A DNA stretch of 64,000 bases from Yersinia bercovieri ATCC 43970 (GTDB taxonomy: Bacteria; Pseudomonadota; Gammaproteobacteria; Enterobacterales; Enterobacteriaceae): NCBI RefSeq assembly GCF_013282745.1, contig NZ_CP054044.1, forward strand, positions 496,001 through 560,000, read 5' to 3'. A program made the position numbers and the translations under genes. A model generated the notes under the pieces. The model saw only the letters and a list, made by a program, of their open reading frames with translations, ran no database searches and was not told where the DNA came from. Shown here one piece after another: positions 45,888 to 53,447 of this stretch. The first letter of the stretch is position 1. Every line of letters begins with the position of its first letter.

Positions 45888-46463
45888 CTAAAGCTGGCTT
45901 TTTTTATCATCCCAGACACCATAAAACCGTTGCGCGTTACTGGCTGTATACCATACCGTATGTCGAATATTACGGTGCCCCAAATAATCTTGTATCAACC
46001 GCGTGTCAACCCCACGGTCTGCCAACGCAAACCCACATGCATGTCGCAGCATATGAGGATGTGCTTGTACCGCTATTCCTGCGATAGCGCCCAATTGAGC
46101 TATCAGTTGATAGATTCGCTGACGAGAGAGTGGATTTCCCTGGCGGGATAGAAAGAGCCATTCAGTATGTGCGTTAAGAAAATCCCCTCTCATACCCAAC
46201 CATACTGTCAGAGCTCTCACCTCCTCATCCAGCAAAGGATGGATAGTGGAGAACCCCTTTTTAAGTCGATAAATACAGATCCGTTTCCCTATCAAATCGA
46301 TATCAGATAGCCTTAATTGTCTTAGTTCGCTGGCCCTAAATCCATGTAAAAAACATAGCGTGATAAGACAATAATCTCGTTCTGGATGAGAGCCAGCTTT
46401 GGCCGCCTGCAATAATGCTGTTACTTCATCCTGAGTTAAATGTTTACGTTTATGCGTTGCCAT
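45888..46463 (-). CDS. FimB/FimE-type tyrosine recombinase
   Basis: A 191-residue tyrosine recombinase of the short fimbrial-switch type, which inverts small promoter segments. The catalytic set is visible: Arg near 43 (GFRASELRQL), His and Arg of HMLRH near 137-140, His of GHRNIRHT near 163, and the nucleophile Tyr in VWYTAS near 172. Like FimB and FimE it lacks the N-terminal arm-binding domain of phage integrases. GAGGAAAGT precedes ATG at 46463. A fimS-like invertible segment lies at 50418-50731, about 4 kb away, and a fimbrial operon lies on the other side. Confidence 0.9.
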   Translation of the reverse strand: MATHKRKHLTQDEVTALLQAAKAGSHPERDYCLITLCFLHGFRASELRQLRLSDIDLIGKRICIYRLKKGFSTIHPLLDEEVRALTVWLGMRGDFLNAHTEWLFLSRQGNPLSRQRIYQLIAQLGAIAGIAVQAHPHMLRHACGFALADRGVDTRLIQDYLGHRNIRHTVWYTASNAQRFYGVWDDKKSQL

Positions 46464-46912
46464 ACTTTCCTCGGGGAGTGTTATTGCGTAATTTTAGCTA
46501 TCGATATCACACGCAGTTGCGTGCCTCCTGTTTACCAATAATAGGACACCACAAGGATACGAATAAGAAACAGAGCACAATAGCCAAGTGTGTACTATAG
46601 AAGGAATGCAAGATACGACAGCCATCGGCCGGCTATAAATGATAGCGTTCCAAACGTTCGCATAAGAAACGGTGGAAAACCATACCAATGATCGTACCTT
46701 GTCACAAACATCACACAACATAAAAATAATAGCCCTTATCCCAGAAAAATATAATTTCTGTATTAAACTGCATAATAAAAATCACCTAGCTAAAATCAAA
46801 AAAAACCAACGCAGCTTCCGTGAAGAAACGCTAATAATTTTATAAAGTTTAAATAGCGAAGATAATACATCCGGAACTAGGGTCTTCCTTAACCCATCGT
46901 GCGGCAATCCAT
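46464..46912. other. Intergenic region between recombinase and aqpZ
   Basis: About 450 bases with no convincing gene and no copy of the 19-base fimS-like repeat. It should contain the recombinase promoter and the 3' untranslated region of aqpZ. No terminator is obvious. Confidence 0.4.
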
Positions 46913-47641
46913 TTACTCATCCTTTAATTCATTCGAAAATGAAGTAGGAGTGTTAGACAACAATACTCGGTATAAGACACCACCCAACAGACCCCCAATC
47001 AGTGGTGCTAACCAAAATAACCACAGTTGTTGTAGTGCCCAGTTCCCCTGATAAATCGCCACACCAGTACTGCGGGCAGGATTGACCGAGGTATTAGTCA
47101 CAGGGATAGTAATCAGGTGAATCAGTGTTAGCGCCAAACCAATGGCCAGTGGTGCAAAACCAACCAATGACCGGCTATCAGTTGCACCAAGGATGATTAG
47201 CAGAAAGAACACTGTCATTATTATTTCCGTTAAGAGAGCAGATTGAAGATTATATCCGCCCGGGGAGTGCTCTCCATAGCCGTTAGTCGCAAACCCACTA
47301 CTGACAATATCAAGCCCACCACTCTTACCGGTAACAATAAGGTACAGTGTACCGCCCGCCAAAATAGCGCCAACTACTTGTACCATCATATAAGGTAAAA
47401 TATCGCGAAAAGGAAAACGCCCGGCAGCCCATGCTCCTAACGTTACCGCCGGATTGAAATGACCGCCTGAAATAGACCCGACAGCATAAACCATGGTAAT
47501 AACCGTAAGACCGAAAGCCAGTGATACACCCAGAAAACCAATTCCCAAATCAGGGAAGCTTGCCGATAGAACTGCACTGCCACATCCGCCAAGCACCAAC
47601 CAGAACGAGCCTATTAATTCAGCTAAAAGTCGCTTAATCAT
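46913..47641 (-). CDS. aqpZ: Aquaporin Z
   Basis: A 242-residue water channel of the MIP family in the inner membrane. Both NPA motifs are present: [11 protein letters not shown] and [10 protein letters not shown]. The selectivity Arg follows the second NPA. The N terminus ([25 protein letters not shown]) is typical. The frame is open to 47656, but ATG at 47641 has GAAAGGAGTGAAC upstream. It looks like a lone core-type gene embedded in accessory DNA. Confidence 0.95.
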   Translation of the reverse strand: MIKRLLAELIGSFWLVLGGCGSAVLSASFPDLGIGFLGVSLAFGLTVITMVYAVGSISGGHFNPAVTLGAWAAGRFPFRDILPYMMVQVVGAILAGGTLYLIVTGKSGGLDIVSSGFATNGYGEHSPGGYNLQSALLTEIIMTVFFLLIILGATDSRSLVGFAPLAIGLALTLIHLITIPVTNTSVNPARSTGVAIYQGNWALQQLWLFWLAPLIGGLLGGVLYRVLLSNTPTSFSNELKDE

Positions 47642-48064
47642 GTTCACTCCTTTCAAACTATTAACAGTCTGATCATATGTCAGCCGGCTTTAACTATAAG
47701 GCACAGTGCAGTAATGAGAAGACCTCCCGTTCGGCTTATCCGTAATTAATTTATTTATTCTGATTAATATTAATAACAATTAAACTCACCATTAATGATG
47801 GTATTATTTTCGTTTATTAAACTTGGGTGAAAAATAATCCAATTTAACTTAAAAATAACAATCTATTTATCTGTGATACCAATAATTATCAATTGAGTCC
47901 TTTTTTTCATTATCCCAATCAGGCAAACCAACCTACATTCGTTCTCTGAGAGTGCAGAACTTTGCTAACTCGTTATCAACGATACTCTGCTTCTTTCACA
48001 TTGACGACCTTTAGCCGTTCGTAGGTCTGATATTGCCCTCTTAAAAAATAATAAAGGTATCCCC
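47642..48064. promoter_or_regulatory. Divergent promoter region (aqpZ and secreted Zir-like protein)
   Basis: An AT-rich gap of about 420 bases between two divergent genes. It must contain both promoters. No operator is assigned. Confidence 0.4.
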
Positions 48065-50017
48065 ATGATGAAATCCCTTGCGACACCATCAGCACCTTCC
48101 CCCTCATTCTTGATTACCCCACTCACGTTATTGGTCTCTTTGATGTTTGGCTCACTGTTCCCTGTCATCGCTACCGCCGCCGATCCCGCGCCAGTCATCA
48201 GTAAATTGTTCTTAAGAGGTGACTTAGATGTAGGAGAGTCTCTTAAAGGTGATTACCGTTTTAGTGCCAACGGTGGCAATACCGTGGACAAATCCACCTT
48301 TAGCTGGGGTTATAAAGGCGAAACCGCGCAAAAGGTTGCCAACGGAACCATGATCGGCAGTACCGGTTACGTGACACCCCGCCTGCTGGTATCGGCCGAT
48401 ATCGGGCATGTGATGGAGCTATCGGTACAGGCGAAAAATGGCCTCGGCATCATTGGCAACACATTAACACTGGCCAGCGACAGCGAGGATCCACGCAATT
48501 CCACCGAGGAGGGTGATGGCGAAGGACGAGTGGGAGATCCGTTCTCGCCATTGGTCAGTAATTTGGCACTCACTGGCGTATTGGATGTCGATCAAATTTT
48601 GCAAGCGAGCTACAACTTCTCAGCAGGTCAGGGTGGCTCTGGGGACAAATCCACCTTTGCCTGGGGCCAAAAAGGCAGTACGGCAACTCAGGCTCCTCAG
48701 GGCCAAACGGTGACAACATCTGGTAAGCCCACCGGTTACACCATCGTTAAGGCTGATGCAGGAAAAGTACTGGAAATATCAGTACGGGCTAAAAATAGTC
48801 AGAATAAGATCGGTAATATACAAACTCTGGCAACTGATGCCAGCGCAGAAGAAGGTAACAAGACGACCGGCGGAAATGGACAAGGTGGTGTGACGAACCC
48901 GGATGGTGGCCCAGTGATCAGTAAGTTGACCCTCGCTGGCAAACTGGAAGTTGGGCAGTCGCTGACGGCCGGTTACACCTTTGAGAATGTAGGCGGCAAT
49001 ACCACTGACAGCTCCAATTATGCATGGGGTGTCAAAGGTAGTACTGCCGCAGCCGTTCCTTCCGGTCAACATGTGACCACTTCCGGCCAAGTACCCGCAC
49101 GCCCTCTGGTCGCAGCGGATGTGGGGACGGTAATGGAAGTGTCAGTGCAAGCACGGGACGGGTTGGATAAAACCGGCAACACCCTGACACTTGCGGCCGA
49201 TGCCAGTGCGGCAGAAGGTAATAATAGTACTAGTGGTAACAATGGTGCCGTCATTAACGGAAGTGGCAGTGGAACTGTTGCCACACTGGTGCCGAGTGTC
49301 AGTAGAACTACAGCTAAGGTAACAGAGACTATTACGCTGACGGTCACAGCCAAAGATGCGAGCGGGAATACCGCGGATGGGGCATCAATAAGCCTGACCA
49401 GTGTCTCAGCAACTAACCGCAAAGGTACGGCACAGACCCCCACATTGCTCATTAACGGGCAAAGCAGTTTCACTGGCACCACTAATCCATTGACGGTTAC
49501 CCTGACCGACCCTAATGGCAAGGGAGTAGCAACCAATCTCAACATCTTCAGTGATAGAGCAACCAGTTCGCAAAGTGTCACTTTTACCGTTTCAACCAGC
49601 CCAAATGCCTCAGGAGCTAATTTCTGGGGGCACATGTCAGATAGCGTGACCTACAGTCGTGCTATTTTCTACCGCCCACAACTTTATACTGAAAATGGTA
49701 GATATAGCTCAATAACTGCCGACAATGAGCAATGGTCGGCAGTCAGTAATACAACTGATGGCAACGCGAGCTGCAATGCACGATCTGGTGGCGGCACAAA
49801 CTTTCGTCTGGTTCTACCTCAGGGCGCAAGGACAGCGGGTTTGGTCACATTACAGGACTTCGCAGGTACCAGCGCCCTGAGAAACTCAGGATTCCCAACC
49901 AGCAAAAGCTATCTAGGCTGGGATATCACAAGCGTAGATCTTTCAAGTGGCAGTATATCTCCTGCTTCAGGCACGACTATTTATCTTTGCCAAGATGATG
50001 CTTATCTAAAGGGATGA
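48065..50017 (+). CDS. Secreted repeat protein resembling the inverse-autotransporter passenger (ZirS/ZirU-like)
   Basis: A 650-residue protein with a signal peptide (about 1-38, ending VIATAADPAP) and no beta barrel. It has three copies of a domain of about 110 residues, each with a pattern like PVISKL-L-G-L-VG-SL-A-Y-F, then STF-WG-KG, then VMEISVQAKN--GN-LTL. These are followed by an Ig-like domain (about 400-515) and a C-terminal domain with two Cys. The same repeat, Ig-like and C-terminal domains appear in the passenger of the inverse autotransporter at 53448. In Salmonella, ZirS and ZirU are secreted with the ZirT barrel. A similar role here is inferred. Confidence 0.75.
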   Translation: MMKSLATPSAPSPSFLITPLTLLVSLMFGSLFPVIATAADPAPVISKLFLRGDLDVGESLKGDYRFSANGGNTVDKSTFSWGYKGETAQKVANGTMIGSTGYVTPRLLVSADIGHVMELSVQAKNGLGIIGNTLTLASDSEDPRNSTEEGDGEGRVGDPFSPLVSNLALTGVLDVDQILQASYNFSAGQGGSGDKSTFAWGQKGSTATQAPQGQTVTTSGKPTGYTIVKADAGKVLEISVRAKNSQNKIGNIQTLATDASAEEGNKTTGGNGQGGVTNPDGGPVISKLTLAGKLEVGQSLTAGYTFENVGGNTTDSSNYAWGVKGSTAAAVPSGQHVTTSGQVPARPLVAADVGTVMEVSVQARDGLDKTGNTLTLAADASAAEGNNSTSGNNGAVINGSGSGTVATLVPSVSRTTAKVTETITLTVTAKDASGNTADGASISLTSVSATNRKGTAQTPTLLINGQSSFTGTTNPLTVTLTDPNGKGVATNLNIFSDRATSSQSVTFTVSTSPNASGANFWGHMSDSVTYSRAIFYRPQLYTENGRYSSITADNEQWSAVSNTTDGNASCNARSGGGTNFRLVLPQGARTAGLVTLQDFAGTSALRNSGFPTSKSYLGWDITSVDLSSGSISPASGTTIYLCQDDAYLKG

Positions 50018-50055
50018 TAGCGATATAAATAACGGCTTAATTCAGCCAGTAGCAG

Positions 50056-50087
50056 ATGGGGCGTTTGGAAAAACAGCCCCATTTTTT
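50056..50087 (+). terminator. Terminator after the secreted protein gene
   Basis: ATGGGGC / GCCCCAT stem with a 13-base loop and a following T6 run, about 40 bases after the stop. Confidence 0.85.
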
Positions 50088-50417
50088 CTGCCCACCACAA
50101 GCCCCAAATCCCCCTCACTATCAACGCCAAACGGACTTAACTCCACAGCCCTCCCCTTCTGCGGTGCCATTAATTTTTAGGTTTTCTTATCTTCGTAAAT
50201 AGCGACAAACACTTTAAGTGGAGAGTGGTTATCAGCGGGGGGGGGAGACGAGAAATAGCAACTAACGGAGGATAAATTGAGTCAGCTTAATCACTGGAGT
50301 GATTTATTTCATAAATATAATTTTTATATTAACTAATATGAAACAATTCAAGAGGAAACAGTAACGCATTGATTTTAATTTATTTTTTAAAATAAAACGC
50401 AAAAAAATACGAGTCAC

Positions 50418-50436
50418 TTGGGGTCAAAATGACTAC
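50418..50436 (+). repeat. Left inverted repeat (IRL) of the fimS-like element
   Basis: TTGGGGTCAAAATGACTAC, the exact reverse complement of 50713-50731. It begins TTGGGG, as do the E. coli fimS repeats (TTGGGGCCA). Confidence 0.9.
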
Positions 50437-50712
50437 TTAACTATGACATAACTCAATAATTGTGCAAGTAAGATACGTATTTTTTTATTATTTTGTTAAG
50501 AATTAATTCAACGATTTGACTTATATGAAAATTATTCCTAGGGCTAGCTTATTGAGCCGCTATTGTCGTTGCTAAGCCCCATAGATTCCCACAGCGCACA
50601 TCTTACCTTCCCTCACACAATCTCGAAATAAAATCGCAATAAAAACCAAAATATCAAAATAAAAAACCGTTAAAAATCAAAAAATAAAAGTATAAAACCA
50701 GAAATGTGCTGG

Positions 50713-50731
50713 GTAGTCATTTTGACCCCAA
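50713..50731 (-). repeat. Right inverted repeat (IRR) of the fimS-like element
   Basis: GTAGTCATTTTGACCCCAA, perfect partner of IRL. The match stops sharply on both sides, and no flanking target-site duplication is visible. Confidence 0.9.
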
Positions 50732-50823
50732 AAGACCATGCGCCCTTCTCAATAACGGCATCCGCGCCTGGATTATTTGGTTTTTATCGCAACGGTTAAC
50801 CGCCAGCAGAAAAGGAGTGTCCC

Positions 50824-51261
50824 GTGAATAAGCAGAACAACAATCAAATAAAAGGTCGTCAAAGCAATCACGGTGATTACTACCTGCCGGCCTGCCTTGC
50901 CCACCTCGGCAGCCCCCCGTTATATATGGCCGTAGCCTATTGGGGATTGCTCAAAAAGTCCCCGTTTACGCGCGATGACCTCAGTGCGGCTTTCCATATT
51001 ACGGTGCGACGAGCGGCTGATGTGATGACCTATATCTATATCGAACGCCAAAATTGTATTACCAGTAAAAAGTCGTTGGTCAACATCGGTAGTGGCCACT
51101 CTTGCCTCTATTTACAGGTGCTGGCAGTCGCTGAACCTGCCCCACCCCGTCAGGCATTTCGCCCCCCGGAGCGCCGGACATCCAACGCCTATAACAAAGA
51201 AGGGCAGCAAGAGCTATGGCACTGGCTCCTGACACGTCCAGCGGGAGGTGATCCTGAATGA
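50824..51261 (+). CDS. CaiF/GrlA-family transcriptional regulator
   Basis: A 145-residue regulator. YYLPACLAHLGSPPLYMAVAYWGLLKKSPFTRDDLSAAFHITVRRAADVMTYI is the family core with a helix-turn-helix. Members include CaiF (carnitine genes) and GrlA (LEE activation), so this is probably a positive regulator of the linked surface genes. The start is GTG at 50824 with AAAAGGAG eight bases before. It is the first gene after the invertible element and overlaps the next gene by ATGA. Confidence 0.85.
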   Translation: MNKQNNNQIKGRQSNHGDYYLPACLAHLGSPPLYMAVAYWGLLKKSPFTRDDLSAAFHITVRRAADVMTYIYIERQNCITSKKSLVNIGSGHSCLYLQVLAVAEPAPPRQAFRPPERRTSNAYNKEGQQELWHWLLTRPAGGDPE

Positions 51262-52670
51262 TCTCATCTACCGCCACCATTAGCGTCACCCTGCACAACA
51301 CTTGCCCATTCGCACTTGAGGTTCGTGCCAGTGGCAAGTTGTGCCATCAACTCCCCCAGGGTGAGTGTTTTTCGCTACAGATAGCACCAGACCAGCCATT
51401 TTGCTTACGGATCAGTGGGGTAGGGAAAAGAATGCCTCACCACTGGCCAGAGAGACTGCAACAGATACGTGATAACTGGCGATATAAGCTCACAACAGAG
51501 AGAGCTGAGGCCTCCCTTATGGGTGACAGCCTCTTGCGATTAACACCGGAGGAGCGTGACATGCTCACCGGTGCGCAGGATAACGTCTGGCAAGATAGTG
51601 ATGACCGCGCCATCTTTGGTACTGAGTTATGGGACATCACAACAACAGACCGCCACTGGAGTGTGCAGGCGCGACCAGATGTGTTGCACCGTTTGCCACT
51701 ATCCCAACCAGTCGAGATCTGGCAACTCAGCCTATTACCCGGCAAGCCAACACCAGATATTGAGCCACAAGACGCCATCTGGCACATCAGACCATCACAG
51801 CAACAGGGCCAGATAGTGCGCCTGCATGCCGGGCAACGCGTACTCAGCGCCTGCCAACATCTTAAAGACATCACCCTGCAACCCAGTACCGAAAGTAACC
51901 TGCGGCCCCCCTACTCACTTGAGGAGGCATTCAGCTTCTGGGTGAGGGTTCCCGGCGGTATTCCTACCGCCAGTGGGCGCCCAAGCTGGCGGCTCTGGAA
52001 CACATTTAGTCGCAGTTGGTTAGTCAGCAGTGACCAGCAACTGCAGATCATACCGGACATCGGGCCGGAAGTGCCCGGCGCACATTGGGATTGCATCTGG
52101 TCGGAAAGAGGTTTTATTCGACTGATCAAAGCTGATGGTTCTGGCGCGCTCACCCTACAGGCGGACAGTGTCGGCCTAAGCAAAGGTGAGGGCACTTTAT
52201 GGCGAGAAGAGACCTTCTATCCCACATTCAATCTGCTCTATACCGGCCAGCAGTTTAGCCTGATACAGGTTGCAAACGGACGCTATTTAATCGCCACTGA
52301 CCAAGGTGCGACCACCAGCCCCTACCCCACCACCAAACCCTTACTGCCGTTGCAGTGGCAACCCATATCCAGAGATGCCGGTCGCCTTAGCGTTCAACAC
52401 CCTACATTAGGGACGCGGTGGTTAGCCGCCGGCTCGCGCAGTTTAGTCAATAGCGCCGGACGCGCAGTGGTATTAGAGAAAAAGCCGGTTTCAGGATCAC
52501 TTTGGCAGCTTTGTTGTATCACCGGACACCAGGGATTTTTGTTACGCAGCCAGCATGCTGGCGGGCATTTGGCGGATATGAATGGGCAACTATCGGTCGT
52601 TGCTGGCATACCACGGGATGCTTTCTGGGCTGGCATTGCGCCCGAAATAACATCGGCAGGAGTTCTATGA
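51258..52670 (+). CDS. Unknown 470-residue protein, translationally coupled in the adhesin operon
   Basis: I do not recognise this protein. It has no signal peptide or membrane helix. It is rich in Trp (many SFW, HWD, WR segments) and beta-like, with repeated patterns such as FSLIQVANGRYLIATDQG and GFLLRSQHAGGHLADMNGQ that resemble beta-trefoil (ricin/fascin-like) repeats. The start overlaps the CaiF/GrlA stop (ATGA) and its stop overlaps the LuxR start (ATGA), so it is made with both regulators. A sensor, chaperone or cytoplasmic lectin-like role is possible. Confidence 0.7.
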   Translation: MISSTATISVTLHNTCPFALEVRASGKLCHQLPQGECFSLQIAPDQPFCLRISGVGKRMPHHWPERLQQIRDNWRYKLTTERAEASLMGDSLLRLTPEERDMLTGAQDNVWQDSDDRAIFGTELWDITTTDRHWSVQARPDVLHRLPLSQPVEIWQLSLLPGKPTPDIEPQDAIWHIRPSQQQGQIVRLHAGQRVLSACQHLKDITLQPSTESNLRPPYSLEEAFSFWVRVPGGIPTASGRPSWRLWNTFSRSWLVSSDQQLQIIPDIGPEVPGAHWDCIWSERGFIRLIKADGSGALTLQADSVGLSKGEGTLWREETFYPTFNLLYTGQQFSLIQVANGRYLIATDQGATTSPYPTTKPLLPLQWQPISRDAGRLSVQHPTLGTRWLAAGSRSLVNSAGRAVVLEKKPVSGSLWQLCCITGHQGFLLRSQHAGGHLADMNGQLSVVAGIPRDAFWAGIAPEITSAGVL

Positions 52671-53353
52671 TGAGCACTTTATCTTATGCATCGAAGGTTG
52701 TCTCAGACACAGACATCAATGAAGACGTGATAATCAAGCAGCATCGTATTGTCGTGATTGGCAGTAATCATTTTCGTTCTACAGGGCTTCGAGCGCTGTT
52801 GTCACAACTTCCTGAGAAATCGGAGGTTTTGTGCGAGGTAGCCTCAGTCATGGCTTTCCACTCCCTACCTTTTGCCTTACGTGTCCGCACAAATTTATTA
52901 ATTATTCATCCAGATAGTTTTGAAGAGCAAGATCTCAGCGGTATCGCTTTCCTCACCCTATTTTTACGCATCCACCCACATTGCCGGGTATTTATGATGG
53001 CCGATGTGCCCAGTACCGCGTTGCTGGCTATCTACCATGCCCTTGGCGTAGCCACGATGTTGCCTGCCCGAGGCCCTCTGGACGTATTACAAGCCACCCT
53101 ACGGGCCGGGTTATTACAGACCCAAAAGCCAACAACAGAGTTACCGAAACTGACACCTCGGGAATTAACCGCGCTTCAGAGCTTATTAGCAGGCATGTCC
53201 GTTGCCAAGCTCGCCCGCCAGTTAGGGATTTCTTGTAAAACCATTTACACCCAGCGCAGTAATGCCTTGCAAAAACTCGGTCTGCGCCGACCTCAACATA
53301 TGTTCGATCGCAATGCTCTGCCTTTGAAGCAATTTATTTATCAATACCGCTAG
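52667..53353 (+). CDS. LuxR-type transcriptional regulator of the adhesin operon
   Basis: A 228-residue regulator with an N-terminal receiver-like region (HRIVVIGSNHFRSTGLRALLSQLPEKS) that lacks an obvious phospho-acceptor Asp pattern. A C-terminal LuxR helix-turn-helix follows (LTPRELTALQSLLAGMSVAKLARQLGISCKTIYTQRSNALQKLG). AGGAG precedes ATG at 52667, which overlaps the previous stop. ATG at 52670 is the alternative. It resembles the fimbrial regulator at 42556 in size, layout and N-terminal pattern. Confidence 0.85.
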   Translation: MMSTLSYASKVVSDTDINEDVIIKQHRIVVIGSNHFRSTGLRALLSQLPEKSEVLCEVASVMAFHSLPFALRVRTNLLIIHPDSFEEQDLSGIAFLTLFLRIHPHCRVFMMADVPSTALLAIYHALGVATMLPARGPLDVLQATLRAGLLQTQKPTTELPKLTPRELTALQSLLAGMSVAKLARQLGISCKTIYTQRSNALQKLGLRRPQHMFDRNALPLKQFIYQYR

Positions 53354-53447
53354 CACCACAGGAAGCACAGAAACGACAAAACAATAAGTTTCACCGCCAC
53401 ACTTTATACATATTTTATGTAAAAAACCCATTAAATCAGGACCATAT

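Larger units (their letters stand above)
50418..50731. promoter_or_regulatory. fimS-like 314-bp invertible promoter element (predicted)
   Basis: A 314-base segment bounded by perfect 19-base inverted repeats, 92 bases upstream of the CaiF/GrlA gene. The length equals that of E. coli fimS. From memory of fimS, further matches are AAGATACGTATTTTTT near the left end and ATATGAAAATTATTCCTA inside. A candidate promoter at the left end (TTGCAC at 50462-50467 and TAGTTA at 50438-50443, both on the minus strand, 18-base spacer) points left, away from the operon, so the drawn orientation would be OFF. A FimB/FimE-type recombinase is encoded at 45888. Inversion itself is inferred. Confidence 0.75.

Noticed and set aside
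45791..46087. 98-codon ORF on the plus strand
   Set aside because: It lies antisense to the recombinase gene and has no family resemblance or start signal.
47965..48198. Minus-strand ORF upstream of the secreted protein
   Set aside because: Most of it overlaps the true gene start region in antisense and it has no protein-like features.
48065..50017. Tandem DNA repeats or CRISPR in the secreted protein gene
   Set aside because: The periodicity is at protein level, with domains of about 110 residues and divergent DNA; no short repeats with spacers.
50418..50731. Insertion sequence or MITE with terminal repeats
   Set aside because: No target-site duplication is visible, the segment is placed exactly upstream of an operon, and the repeats and length match fimS better. 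A genome-wide copy search would be needed to exclude it fully.
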